DNA of 64,000 bases from Streptomyces akebiae (GTDB lineage Bacteria > Actinomycetota > Actinomycetes > Streptomycetales > Streptomycetaceae), in the NCBI RefSeq assembly GCF_019599145.1, contig NZ_CP080647.1, positions 868,001 through 932,000 on the forward strand, written 5' to 3'. This document shows, in pieces, positions 40,891 through 50,535 of this stretch. Under the pieces are notes generated by a model that was not told the DNA's origin, did no database searches, and saw nothing but the letters and a program-made list of their open reading frames with translations. Both the position numbers and the translations under genes were made by a program. How positions within the stretch are numbered: the first letter of the stretch is position 1; each line of letters starts with the position of its first letter.

Positions 40891-41093
40891 GTTCGGCCTG
40901 TCGGACATTGTTCGAAACCCCTTGACGCCCCACCACACATCGATTGACACTCTCGCAACACGACGTCACACGGCCGAAACAGCGGGACACCCGGGGCGAG
41001 GGTTCCCGCCCTTTCTCGACCCCCTTTTCCGCTTGCCTCCCGTCGCCTTTCGCCACTCCTTCATCAGTCGTGCTCTCAGCAGGGATACTCCAC
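40891..41093. promoter_or_regulatory. Promoter region of the GH43 protein gene
   Basis: No gene is supported. The region contains GACATTGTTCGAAACC (40905-40920) with a TTCGAA centre, a possible sugar-regulator half-palindrome. It also has two TTGAC words (40922-40926 and 40944-40948) that could serve as -35 boxes. Assignments are tentative. Confidence 0.35.
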
Positions 41094-44000
41094 ATGACGT
41101 ACATCGCACGTCTGCGCGGCCGCGCGAGACGCTGGGCGGGTCCGCTCGCCGGGCTCACCGCCGCGTCACTGCTCCTGGGCCTCGCCGGGCCCGCCGCTCC
41201 GGCCGCCGCGGACGACGCCGACCTCACCGACGGTCTGGCTCTCTGGTACAAGCTCGACGCCACCTCCGGCACCACGGTCACCGACGCCTCCGGCAACGGC
41301 CGTGACGGCACGGTGAACGGCACCGCCGGCTGGACGGGCGACGGCCAGGGTCTCGCCTTCAACGGTTCGGACACCTACGTCAAGGTGCCGAACGACGTCA
41401 TGAAGGGCATGAACTCGATCAGCGTCTCCATGGACGTGCTGATGGACGAGTCGCAGTCGGGGCCGTACTTCATCTACGGCTTCGGCAACACCAGCAACGG
41501 CACGGGCAACGGCTACCTCTTCGCCACCGGCAACTCCCTGCGCACGGCCATCGCGTCGGGCAACTGGTCGACCGAGCAGAACACCCGCCCCTCCGACTCG
41601 CACAACCTGACCCGTTCGGTGTGGAAGCAGCTCACCTACACCCAGACCGGCACCACGGGCGTGCTGTACGAGGACGGCGTGGAGGTCGGCCGCAACACCT
41701 CGGTCACCACCACCCCGGGTTCCATCGGCTCGGGCACGACGACCGCCAACTACATAGGCAAGTCGGTCTACACCAGCGACAAGCTCTTCAAGGGCAAGAT
41801 CCGTGACTTCCGGGTCTACGACCGGGCCCTCGCCGGCTCCGAGGTCGAGCAGCTCTCGCTCCCCATCGCAGCGGAGGGCGTCGCCGCCGACAAGGCCGCC
41901 CTCACCCTGGGGGACACCAGCGCGGTGACCGCCGACCTGGACCTGCCGAAGACCGGCACGGCCGGCGGCTCGACCATCACCTGGGCGAGCGACAACACGG
42001 ACGTGGTCTCGGACTCCGGCGCGGTGACCCGCCCCGCCGCCGGTCAGCCGGACGGCCACGCCACACTGACGGCGACTCTGAAGAAGGGTCCCGCGAGCGC
42101 CACCAAGACCTTCGAGGTCACGGTCCTGCCCGCCTTCGACGACACCACCGCCGTCGACCAGGCCGCCGCGGCACTGACCGTGCACAACCTCGACGACGCG
42201 CGGGGGAACCTGACGCTCCCGACGTCCGGCGACTTCGCCACGAAGGTGTCCTGGTCCTCCGCGAACACGGCCGTCGTCACCGACGACGGAGTGGTCCAGC
42301 GTCCCGCGCACGGCGACGGCGCGACCACCGTGGAGCTGACCGCGACCGTCACCAAGGGCGACGCGAAGAAGAACCGCACCTTCACCGCGAAGGTGCCGGA
42401 ACTGCCGAAGAAGGAAGCCCTCAAGGGCTATATGTTCAGCTACTTCACCGGCGAGGGCACCTCGGACGGCGAGCAGCTCTACGCGGCCCTCAGCAAGGGC
42501 AACGACCCGCTGAAGTGGCGGGAGTTGAACGACGGCAAGCCCGTCCTGACCTCCACGCTCGGTGAGAAGGGTCTGCGCGACCCGTTCATCATCCGCTCCC
42601 CCGAGGGCGACAAGTTCTACCAGATCGCCACGGACCTCAAGATCTACGGCAACGGCGACTGGGACGCCTCCCAGCGCACCGGCAGCAAGTCCATCATGGT
42701 CTGGGAGTCGACCGACCTGGTCAACTGGACCAACCAGCGCCTGGTGAAGGTCTCCCCCGACTCGGCCGGCAACACCTGGGCCCCGGAGGCGTACTACGAC
42801 GAGGAGCTCGGCGAGTACGTGGTGTTCTGGGCGTCGAAGCTGTACGACAACGAGGCCCACTCCGGCGACACGTACAACCGCATGATGTACGCGACCACCC
42901 GTGACTTCTACACCTTCAGCGAGCCCAAGGTCTGGATCGACCGCGGCTACTCGGTCATCGACTCCACGGTCATCCGGCACGACGGCGAGTACTTCCGCCT
43001 CTCCAAGGACGAGCGGAACAACAGCTCCTCCACGCCCAACAGCAAGTTCATCTTCGAGGAGAAGAGCGACACGCTGCGCAACCTCTCCTGGACCGCCGTC
43101 GCCGAGGGCATCGGCAAGGGCGAGATGAGCGCGGCCGAGGGCCCGCTGGTGTTCAAGTCGAACACCGAGGAGAAGTGGTACGCGTTCCTGGACGAGTTCG
43201 GCGGGCGCGGCTACATCCCCTTCGAGACGACGGACCTGGCCTCCGGCGTCTGGACCCCCTCCACCGGCTACGACCTGCCGTCCAAGCCCCGGCACGGCAC
43301 CGTCCTCCCGGTCACCCAGGCCGAGTACGACCGGCTGCTGCAGACCTACCAGCCGGACCAGATCATCACCGACGTCGAGGACGTGAAGGTCGAGACGCGT
43401 GTCGGTGACGCCCCGGTCCTGCCGGCCACCGTCATCGCCGAGTCGGCGGACGGTGTGAAGCGGCCCGTCGCGGTCACCTGGGAGGCCGTTGACGCGTCGC
43501 AGTACGCGCAGGCCGGCACCTTCACGGTGAAGGGCGACATCGCGGGCGACTCGGCGATCGAGGTCACCGCGGAGGTCACGGTCTCCGCCGAGGGCCCCGA
43601 CGTCCCCGCCGACCTGCTCCTGCACTACGACTTCGACGAGACCGGCGGCAGTATCGCCCGCGACTCCAGCGGCCACGGCTACCACGGCACCTACGTCCGT
43701 ACGCCCGACTTCGGGACCGGCGTGGACGGCGGCTCGTTCAAGATGTCCGGCGGCAACAGCGGCTCCAGCTCGCCGTACGTCAAGATCCCGAACGGCGTCC
43801 TGAAGGACACGAGCAGCGTCACCGTCTCCACGTACGTGAAGTGGAAGGGCGGCGACAACTTCCAGTGGCTGTTCGGGCTCGGCCCCGACAGCAACAAGTA
43901 CCTGTTCGCCACTCCGTCCAACGGCGGCGGCAAGCTGTTCTCCGCGATCACCAAGGCCACCTGGTCCGGTGAGAAGCAGATGCTCGGCGGCTCCCAGCTC

Positions 44001-46292
44001 ACCCCGGGCGAGTGGAAGCACCTCACCGTCACCCTGAACGGCGCGACCGAGACGGCGGTCCTCTACGTGGACGGCGCCGAGGTCGCCCGCGTCGGCGGGG
44101 TCACCATCAAGCCGTCCGACCTGTACGACTCCGCCAAGGACCACTCCGGCTACATCGGCAAGTCCCTGTACTCCCCGGACCCGTACTTCGGCGGCGAGGT
44201 CGACGACTTCCGTATCTACAACCGGGCCCTGACGCCGGCCGAGGTCCTGGAGCTCGGCGGCAACACGACCGGGATCGCCGCGGTGACCCACCCGGCGCTC
44301 AAGACCGACGCGATCATCACCGACAAGGACAGCAAAGTCGTCCTGCCGCTGACCCCGGGCAGCGATGTCACCGCTCTGGCACCGGAGTTCACCCTCGCCC
44401 ACGGCGCGACCATCAGCCCGGCCTCCGGCACCCTGCGCGACTTCAGCGAGCCGGTGACGTACGAGGTCACGGGTTCGGACGGGAAGAAGCGCACCTGGAC
44501 CGTCTCCGCGGTGGTCATGAAGAGCCCGGTCCTGCCCGGTCTCAACGCCGACCCGAACGTCGTCCGCTTCGGTGACACCTTCTACATCTACCCGACCACC
44601 GACGGCTTCGAGGGCTGGAGCGGTACGCAGTTCAAGGCGTACTCCTCCAAGGACCTGGTCAACTGGACCGACCACGGTGTCATCCTGGACCTCGGTCCGG
44701 ACGTCTCCTGGGCGGACAGCAGGGCCTGGGCGCCGGCGATGGAGGAGAAGAACGGCAAGTACTACTTCTACTTCTGCGCCGACGCGAACATCGGTGTCGC
44801 GGTCTCCGACTCGCCCACCGGCCCGTTCAAGGACGCGCTCGGCAAGCCGCTGCTGAAGGCCGGTGACCACACGGGCCAGATGATCGACCCGGCGGTCTTC
44901 ACCGACGACGACGGCACGTCGTACCTCTACTGGGGCAACGGCCGCGCCTACGTGGTCCCGCTCAACGACGACATGGTCTCCTTCGACGCCTCGAAGGTCA
45001 CCAACATCACGCCGAGCGGCTACAACGAGGGCACCTTCGTCATCAAGCGCAAGGGCACCTACTACTTCATGTGGTCGGAGAACGACACACGTGACGAGAA
45101 CTACCGGGTCGCCTACGCCACCGGCTCCTCGCCCACCGGTCCCTGGACCAAGCAGGGCGTGATCCTGGAGAAGGACCTCTCGCTCGGTGTGAAGGGCCCC
45201 GGCCACCACTCGGTGGTCCACGTCCCGAACACCGACGACTGGTACATCGTCTACCACCGCTTCGCCATCCCCGGCGGTGACGGCACCCACCGCGAGACCA
45301 CCATCGACAAGCTGGAGTTCGACGCCGACGGCCTGCTGAAGAAGGTCGTGCCGACCCTGGAGAGCATCGACCCGGTCACCATCGCCCGGGCCGGCGCGGA
45401 CACCTCCGGCAAGGAGGGCGCCAAGATCCAGCTGAACGGCACGGTCTCCGGCGCGGGCACCGCCCAGTGGACGATCGGCAACGACGTGCCCTGCGTCTTC
45501 GCCGACGCCAAGTCCGCGAAGACCACGGTCACCTGCGCCGACAACGGCACCTACACGCTCACCCTGACCGGCGGCCGCAGCACCGACACGGCGACCGTGA
45601 CCGTCACCAACGCCGCCCCGAAGATCACCTCCGCGACCGGCCCCAAGTCCCCGGTGGCGGTCGGCAAGGGCACCTCGGTCACGGCCAAGTTCACCGACCC
45701 GGGCACCCGCGACACCCACACCTGCAAGGTCGACTGGAAGGACGGCACCAAGCCCACCGCCGGCAAGGTCGGCGCCGGCGTCTGCAAGGCCGAGCACACC
45801 TACCGCAAGGCGGGCATCTTCCGCCCGGTGGTCACCGTCACCGACGACGACGGCGCCTCGGCGAGCAGCACGCTCCCCGAGCTGATCGTCTACGACCGGG
45901 CCGCCGGGTCCGCCGCCGGCAAGGGCACCTACACCTCACCGGCCGGGTCCTTCCCGGCAGGGCCGAAGCTGACCGGCACGACGGCCTTCTCCTTCACCGC
46001 CAAGTACGGCAAGGGTGACACCAGGCCGTCCGGCAAGGCCGCGCTCGACTTCACCAAGGCCAAGCTGAAGTTCCGCTCCACGGGCTCCGACTGGCTGGTC
46101 GTCACCGGCTCGAAGGCGGTCTACCAGGGCTCCGGCACGGTCAACGGCAAGACGGGCTACGCCTTCCGCATCACGGCCACCGACGGCCCGGACACCTTCA
46201 GGATCAAGATCTGGAAGAAGTCCACGGGTTCGGTTGTCTACGACAACAAGACGGCCGCGAAGACGAAGGGGATCACGATCGGCCGCAAGTGA
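41094..46292 (+). CDS. Secreted multidomain protein with two GH43-like domains
   Basis: A 1732-residue exported protein. The signal peptide (1-38) ends at PAAPAAADD. Domains in order: LamG-like (45-255), two atrophied Ig-like domains (260-440), a first five-bladed GH43-like domain (444-760) and a Big_4-type Ig domain (765-840). These are followed by a second LamG (840-1045), a cadherin-like Ig domain (1050-1135), a second GH43 domain (1142-1430), a PKD-like region (1440-1620) and a beta-rich end. The second GH43 has all three acids: Asp in LNADPNV, Asp in MIDPAVFTDDD and Glu in YNEGTFVIKRKG. In the first, LRDPFI and AEGPLVF are likely equivalents. It probably removes arabinose or xylose units from plant polysaccharide. 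Confidence 0.88.
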   Translation: MTYIARLRGRARRWAGPLAGLTAASLLLGLAGPAAPAAADDADLTDGLALWYKLDATSGTTVTDASGNGRDGTVNGTAGWTGDGQGLAFNGSDTYVKVPNDVMKGMNSISVSMDVLMDESQSGPYFIYGFGNTSNGTGNGYLFATGNSLRTAIASGNWSTEQNTRPSDSHNLTRSVWKQLTYTQTGTTGVLYEDGVEVGRNTSVTTTPGSIGSGTTTANYIGKSVYTSDKLFKGKIRDFRVYDRALAGSEVEQLSLPIAAEGVAADKAALTLGDTSAVTADLDLPKTGTAGGSTITWASDNTDVVSDSGAVTRPAAGQPDGHATLTATLKKGPASATKTFEVTVLPAFDDTTAVDQAAAALTVHNLDDARGNLTLPTSGDFATKVSWSSANTAVVTDDGVVQRPAHGDGATTVELTATVTKGDAKKNRTFTAKVPELPKKEALKGYMFSYFTGEGTSDGEQLYAALSKGNDPLKWRELNDGKPVLTSTLGEKGLRDPFIIRSPEGDKFYQIATDLKIYGNGDWDASQRTGSKSIMVWESTDLVNWTNQRLVKVSPDSAGNTWAPEAYYDEELGEYVVFWASKLYDNEAHSGDTYNRMMYATTRDFYTFSEPKVWIDRGYSVIDSTVIRHDGEYFRLSKDERNNSSSTPNSKFIFEEKSDTLRNLSWTAVAEGIGKGEMSAAEGPLVFKSNTEEKWYAFLDEFGGRGYIPFETTDLASGVWTPSTGYDLPSKPRHGTVLPVTQAEYDRLLQTYQPDQIITDVEDVKVETRVGDAPVLPATVIAESADGVKRPVAVTWEAVDASQYAQAGTFTVKGDIAGDSAIEVTAEVTVSAEGPDVPADLLLHYDFDETGGSIARDSSGHGYHGTYVRTPDFGTGVDGGSFKMSGGNSGSSSPYVKIPNGVLKDTSSVTVSTYVKWKGGDNFQWLFGLGPDSNKYLFATPSNGGGKLFSAITKATWSGEKQMLGGSQLTPGEWKHLTVTLNGATETAVLYVDGAEVARVGGVTIKPSDLYDSAKDHSGYIGKSLYSPDPYFGGEVDDFRIYNRALTPAEVLELGGNTTGIAAVTHPALKTDAIITDKDSKVVLPLTPGSDVTALAPEFTLAHGATISPASGTLRDFSEPVTYEVTGSDGKKRTWTVSAVVMKSPVLPGLNADPNVVRFGDTFYIYPTTDGFEGWSGTQFKAYSSKDLVNWTDHGVILDLGPDVSWADSRAWAPAMEEKNGKYYFYFCADANIGVAVSDSPTGPFKDALGKPLLKAGDHTGQMIDPAVFTDDDGTSYLYWGNGRAYVVPLNDDMVSFDASKVTNITPSGYNEGTFVIKRKGTYYFMWSENDTRDENYRVAYATGSSPTGPWTKQGVILEKDLSLGVKGPGHHSVVHVPNTDDWYIVYHRFAIPGGDGTHRETTIDKLEFDADGLLKKVVPTLESIDPVTIARAGADTSGKEGAKIQLNGTVSGAGTAQWTIGNDVPCVFADAKSAKTTVTCADNGTYTLTLTGGRSTDTATVTVTNAAPKITSATGPKSPVAVGKGTSVTAKFTDPGTRDTHTCKVDWKDGTKPTAGKVGAGVCKAEHTYRKAGIFRPVVTVTDDDGASASSTLPELIVYDRAAGSAAGKGTYTSPAGSFPAGPKLTGTTAFSFTAKYGKGDTRPSGKAALDFTKAKLKFRSTGSDWLVVTGSKAVYQGSGTVNGKTGYAFRITATDGPDTFRIKIWKKSTGSVVYDNKTAAKTKGITIGRK

Positions 46293-46395
46293 CCCTCTGA
46301 GCGCCACCCAGACCGAGCCGCGTCCGGATACGTTCCGGGCGCGGCTCGGTCCATGGGGTGGGGCGGGTGGTCTCGGGCCAGGCCTCGCGGGCCTG

Positions 46396-46466
46396 AGAAG
46401 CACGGGGCGCAGCCCCTGCTTTGCAGGGGCGCGGGGAGCTGCACGACCAGCCCCCACCGGACCCGC
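46396..46466. repeat. Interspersed GC-rich intergenic element, copy 6 (inverted)
   Basis: CGGGGCGCAGCCCCTGCTTT, then GCAGGGGCGCGGGGAGCTGC and ACGACCAGCCCCCACCGG, the reverse orientation of copies 1 and 3, between the GH43 and LLM genes. Confidence 0.7.
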
Positions 46467-46515
46467 AGCCCGCGGCGCCCGGGAATCCCCCCACCCCCAG
46501 AACGTTGAACCCCAT

Positions 46516-47535
46516 ATGACCCCGCCCCTCTCCTCCGCACTCTCCTCGACCCGCTTCTCCGTCCTCGACCGCTCCCGCACCCGCGAGAACCACCCCGCCC
46601 CCGAGGCCCTGCGGGACACCGTGCGGCTGGCCCGGGACGCGGAACGGCTCGGATTCCACCGCTTCTGGGTGTCGGAGCACCACGGCGTACCCGGCGTGGC
46701 CGGCTCCGCCCCCACGGTCCTGGCCGCTGCCGTCGCCGCGGCCACCCGCACCATCCGCGTGGGCACCGGCGGGGTCATGCTCCCCAACCACCGTCCGCTG
46801 ATCGTCGCGGAGCAGTTCGGCGTCCTGGAGTCCCTGTTCCCGGGGCGGATCGACATGGGCCTCGGCCGCTCCGTCGGTTTCACGGACGGCGTCCGCCGGG
46901 CCCTGGGCCGGGACAAGGACGCCGCCGACACGGCGGATTTCGAGGGGCAGCTCGACGAACTGCTGGGCTGGTTCGCCGGGACCTCCCCGACCGGGGTGCA
47001 CGCCCGCCCCCCGGAGGGCCTCACCGTCCCCCCGTTCGTGCTCGCGATGGGCGAGGGCGCCGACATCGCCGCGCGGGCGGGCCTGCCGATGGTGATCGGC
47101 GATCTCCGCGACCGCGAGCGGATGAGGCACGGCATCGACCGCTACCGCGCGGGGTTCCGTCCGTCCGCGTGGGCCGAGGAGCCGTACGTCGTCGTCTCCG
47201 GCACGATCGCCGTCGCCGGCACCCCGGAGGAGGCGCGCCGGATCCTGCTCCCCGAGGCCTGGGCCATGGCCCACTCCCGTACCCACGGCACGTTCCCGCC
47301 GCTCGCCCCGGCGGAGGAGATCGAGCGGCGGACGATGACGGCCAGGGAGCGCGGCTTCTACGAGAGGGGGCTGACCGGTCAGGTGCACGGCACCGAGGAA
47401 CAGGTGGCGCACGAGCTGGAGTCGCTGATCAAGGAGACGGGCGCGCAGGAGGTCCTGGTCACGACCAGCACGTACGACCGTGAGGCGCTGCTGGACTCCT
47501 ACACGAGGCTGGCCCGGATCGCGGGGCTCGGCTGA
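46516..47535 (+). CDS. LLM-class flavin-dependent oxidoreductase
   Basis: A 339-residue luciferase-like monooxygenase. Family marks are RFWVSEHHGVPGVAGSAPTV near residue 48, VGTGGVMLPNHRPLIVAEQF near 78, and LFPGRIDMGLGRSVGFTDG near 105. These fit the alkanal-monooxygenase-like group that uses reduced FMN. No flavin reductase is adjacent. The ATG at 46516 begins where the family usually starts, though the ribosome site is weak. Its last 37 bp overlap the convergent olsA gene. The substrate is unknown. Confidence 0.87.
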   Translation: MTPPLSSALSSTRFSVLDRSRTRENHPAPEALRDTVRLARDAERLGFHRFWVSEHHGVPGVAGSAPTVLAAAVAAATRTIRVGTGGVMLPNHRPLIVAEQFGVLESLFPGRIDMGLGRSVGFTDGVRRALGRDKDAADTADFEGQLDELLGWFAGTSPTGVHARPPEGLTVPPFVLAMGEGADIAARAGLPMVIGDLRDRERMRHGIDRYRAGFRPSAWAEEPYVVVSGTIAVAGTPEEARRILLPEAWAMAHSRTHGTFPPLAPAEEIERRTMTARERGFYERGLTGQVHGTEEQVAHELESLIKETGAQEVLVTTSTYDREALLDSYTRLARIAGLG

Positions 47536-48362
47536 GCGGGCAGGCACCCGCCGCCGACTTCGGGCACGTGCTCGACCATGGCCGCCGCGTCGATCACCGC
47601 CGTCTGCGCGGCCCGTGCCAACGCCCGCCGGTCGGGGTGGTCGGCCGGACCGATGACGGCCCGTACGTCCACCTCGGCGACGACGCCGCGTCCCGTCACC
47701 ACCCGCCACACGGAGGCGAGCAACGAGTCGTCCCCGACGTAGGCCGGCGTGGTGCTCGCTCCGCCCTCGGTGAGCCGGTAGCGGACGCGGACCGGCTGTA
47801 CGGGCACGCCGGCGTCGAGCGCGGCCTGGAACACGGCCCGCCGGAAGCGGCCCTGGGCGCGGCCGCACCAGGTGCTCCCCTCGGGGAACGCGACGACGGC
47901 CGCACCACCGCGCAGGGCGTCGGCGATCCGGGTGACCGTGTCCGGCAGCGCGCGGATCCGGTCCCGCTCGATGAACAGCACTCCGCTCCGCGCGACGAGA
48001 GCGCCCGCGACCGGCCACCGCCGTATGTCCGCCTTGGCGAGCATCCGCGCCGGACGCACCGCGCCGAGCAGCGGTATGTCCAGCCAGGAGACATGGTTGG
48101 CGACGAGCAGCAGCCCGCCGTCGGGCGGGGCGGTGCCGGAGATCCGTACCCGGACGCCGGACGCCCGTACGACCCCCCGGCACCACGACCGCACGAGCCC
48201 GGCCGGAGCCCGCAGACCGACGACGCCGACCAGCACCCCGACGAGGACCAGGGCCACGACCGCCGCGAACCGGGCGACGGCCCCGGGCACGGCGGCGATC
48301 GACGCCCGCGTCTGAACGCAGGCCTGCGGGCTGCAGGGCGCGCTCGGCAGCCAGACGCTCAT
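47499..48362 (-). CDS. olsA: PlsC-type acyltransferase, probable OlsA
   Basis: A 287-residue membrane-bound 1-acylglycerol-3-phosphate acyltransferase-family protein. A hydrophobic segment at about 27-50 precedes the NHXXXLD-like motif NHVSWLD near residue 89. The glycerol-phosphate-binding motif is FPEGST near 159. It starts 4 bp after the OlsB-like gene, and the pair matches ornithine-lipid synthesis, in which OlsA adds the second fatty acid to lyso-ornithine lipid. A general phospholipid role cannot be excluded. The 3' end overlaps the convergent LLM gene. Confidence 0.8.
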   Translation of the reverse strand: MSVWLPSAPCSPQACVQTRASIAAVPGAVARFAAVVALVLVGVLVGVVGLRAPAGLVRSWCRGVVRASGVRVRISGTAPPDGGLLLVANHVSWLDIPLLGAVRPARMLAKADIRRWPVAGALVARSGVLFIERDRIRALPDTVTRIADALRGGAAVVAFPEGSTWCGRAQGRFRRAVFQAALDAGVPVQPVRVRYRLTEGGASTTPAYVGDDSLLASVWRVVTGRGVVAEVDVRAVIGPADHPDRRALARAAQTAVIDAAAMVEHVPEVGGGCLPAQPSPAIRASLV

Positions 48363-48366
48363 CGGG

Positions 48367-49158
48367 TCACGCCGCCGGTACGAGGGAGAGGAAGTGGCGC
48401 AGATAGCGGGCGTCGACCCGGCGCATCGACAGCAGCACGTACAGGTCGGCGACCCCGAAGTCGGGGTCGTGCGCGGGCTCGCCGCAGACCCAGGCGCCGA
48501 GCCGCAGATAACCGCGCAGCAGCGGCGGCAGCTCCATGCGGGCCGTGGGGCTCTCGTTCGTCGGGATCCAGGGCAGCAGCGGCCGTACCCGGTACTCCTC
48601 GGGTGCCAGGTGCTTGTCCCGCACCCGGTCCCAGGTGGCGGAGGCGAGCGTGCCGCCGTCGGCCAGGGGGATGGAGCAGCAGCCGGCGAGCCACTCGTGG
48701 CCCCGGTCGAGCATGTAGCGGGCGATACCGGCCCAGATGAGGCCGATGACCGCGCCGTCGCGGTGGTCGGGGTGGACGCAGGAGCGGCCGACCTCCACCA
48801 GTCCGGGCCGGATGGCGTCGATCCGGCCGAGGTCGAACTCGCCCTCGGAGTACAGCCGTCCGGCGACGGCGGCCCGCTCCGGCGGCAGCAGCCGGTAGGT
48901 TCCCACCACCTTCCCGGTCGGCTTCTCCCGGACGAGGAGGTGGTCGCAGTACGCGTCGAAGGGATCGACGTCGAGGCCCGGCCGGGGACCGGCCAGCAGG
49001 GCGCCCAGTTCCCCGGCGAACACGTCGTGCCGCAGCCGCTGGGCGGCACGCACGTCGTCCTCGTCGCGGGCGAGGGTGACGGTGTAGGCGGTGGGGTCCG
49101 CCGACTGGGGCGCCGGGGACGGCGGCGGAGGGGTGTCCAGAGCGGATACGGCGGTCAT
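48367..49158 (-). CDS. olsB: OlsB-like ornithine N-acyltransferase
   Basis: A 263-residue GNAT-fold acyltransferase of the OlsB / putative hemolysin group. The N-terminal part has VTLARDEDDVRAAQRLRHDV and FDAYCDHLLVRE. The core is VVGTYRLLPP near residue 85, then VEVGRSCVHPDHRDGAVIGL near 120 and GCCSIPLADGG near 158. OlsB moves a 3-hydroxyacyl chain from acyl carrier protein to ornithine, making lyso-ornithine lipid, which the next gene product acylates again. Ornithine lipids are membrane components used under phosphate limitation; no Pho box was identified upstream. Confidence 0.8.
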   Translation of the reverse strand: MTAVSALDTPPPPSPAPQSADPTAYTVTLARDEDDVRAAQRLRHDVFAGELGALLAGPRPGLDVDPFDAYCDHLLVREKPTGKVVGTYRLLPPERAAVAGRLYSEGEFDLGRIDAIRPGLVEVGRSCVHPDHRDGAVIGLIWAGIARYMLDRGHEWLAGCCSIPLADGGTLASATWDRVRDKHLAPEEYRVRPLLPWIPTNESPTARMELPPLLRGYLRLGAWVCGEPAHDPDFGVADLYVLLSMRRVDARYLRHFLSLVPAA

Positions 49159-49317
49159 GGCTCACTCCAGGTCACGGGCCGGTTCGGCCTGAGCGGAAGG
49201 ACAGGCCGGTCGGGTACGGCCTGCGCGTACCTGTTCTTCCGACGCCGTCTGGCCTTCGCGTGACCGATGGCGGGAGCCCGGATGTGCGCTTGCTGAACGG
49301 AACGGTCCCGGTGGCCG

Positions 49318-50343
49318 TCACCTGGCCGGGACGCAACCCCCGAGCCACGCGCGGGTTTCATCGGCGCCGAGGACCCGCTCCAGGACGAGTTCGCCCGTCA
49401 TCCGGGGGAAGAATCGCCCGGCGGGCCAGCTCCGCTCGTACGGCGGTGGATCGAGCACCAGCAGCCGTACGCCGTCGACGACGGGTATGTCGCTGGGTGT
49501 GCCCTCGTTCCACACCCACTCCCCGCCGGGCGTCACCAGGTTGAACGACCCGGTCGTCGGCACCTGCCCCTGGGCGTCCCGGCACACGGCGACCTCCTGC
49601 GCGGACGGCGCCCGGCCGGCCACGTGCCCGCCTCCGACGAGCACCCCGGCGAGCAGGGTGTGGAGCTGGAAGTTGTCCGCGATGCCGCTCATCCGCAGCG
49701 CGTACCCGGTGCCGCTGGGCCGGTGCAGCACGACGAGCGGCTCGTCGTCGAGCACCAGCAGGGCGTACGTGAGGCACTTGAAGTCGTGCCCGGACGCCTC
49801 CTCCACGGCCCGCAGTGCCCGGAGGACCCCGGCGCGCCACTCGGCGTCGAGGCCCGTGCGTACGGCGAAGTGGTTGAGCAGGGCGACGGACGCCGTCTCC
49901 CAGCGCGGGAGCAGCCACCAGCCGAGGGCCGCCTCCATCCCGACGCGTTCGACGATCGAGGGGTCGGGATCCCCGTGGTCGGGTTCGGGGTAGTCACCGC
50001 CGCCGGTCGCCGACCAGCGCTCGCGGAACTCCCCCGCGGCGCCGAGCGCCCAGTCGAGCCCGTGGAAGATCGCCGGCGCGCAGACGGCCGGCTCCGCGCC
50101 CCGTTCGACGCAGGCGCCGATCACGATGGCGACCATGGTGTCGGGCCCGGCGGGCAGCTCCGGGAGCAACGCGGCCAGCCGGGGCGCCGCCTGGACGATC
50201 TCGTGCTGCGCCGCTCCCTCGAAGCGCCGGTGCATCTCACGGTAGGCGCGCTGGGTCCGGGCCCCGTCCCGCTCCCGCACGGCGGCGTCGAAACCGGCGA
50301 CGGCTTCGAGGAACCGCTGTCTCCCCCTCCGCCCGAGCATCAT
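49318..50343 (-). CDS. Conserved protein of unknown function
   Basis: A 341-residue soluble protein I do not recognise. It has an Arg-rich helical start (GRRGRQRFLEAVAGFDAAVR), a central region with several Trp residues (WALGAAGEFRERW, AALGWWLLPRWETASVALLN), and a C-terminal beta-rich part with RVLGADETRAWLGG. There is no signal peptide, membrane segment or clear enzyme motif. The second Met (50340) is an equally good start. It stands between the ols genes and sdh, in the same direction as both, with long gaps on either side. Confidence 0.6.
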   Translation of the reverse strand: MMLGRRGRQRFLEAVAGFDAAVRERDGARTQRAYREMHRRFEGAAQHEIVQAAPRLAALLPELPAGPDTMVAIVIGACVERGAEPAVCAPAIFHGLDWALGAAGEFRERWSATGGGDYPEPDHGDPDPSIVERVGMEAALGWWLLPRWETASVALLNHFAVRTGLDAEWRAGVLRALRAVEEASGHDFKCLTYALLVLDDEPLVVLHRPSGTGYALRMSGIADNFQLHTLLAGVLVGGGHVAGRAPSAQEVAVCRDAQGQVPTTGSFNLVTPGGEWVWNEGTPSDIPVVDGVRLLVLDPPPYERSWPAGRFFPRMTGELVLERVLGADETRAWLGGCVPAR

Positions 50344-50449
50344 GCGCGCAGCCTACCTACACCGAAAATCCAGACGGGGCCGGGACTGAGCACCACTCCC
50401 GACCCCGCCCGTCCGCACGATTCGGCGAACGCTTTTTGACCGCCGTCCA

Positions 50450-50500
50450 CGACGGCGCGCCCTTCGTGGGCGCGGGGAACTTCGCGACCAGCCACGACGA
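50450..50500. repeat. Interspersed GC-rich intergenic element, copy 7 (inverted)
   Basis: CGCCCTTCGTGGGCGCGGGG-like sequence followed by AACTTCGCGACCAGCCACGA, a diverged inverted copy, 35 bp after the sdhB stop (minus strand). Confidence 0.55.
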
Positions 50501-50535
50501 ACCCGCAGCCCGAGAAGTTCAGGCCTCCAACGGCG

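Noticed and set aside
41166-45797. 1543-codon open frame on the minus strand opposite the GH43 gene
   Set aside because: It is a shadow of the strong GC3 bias of the plus-strand gene: low-complexity Gly/Arg/Val composition, no domains, no ribosome site.
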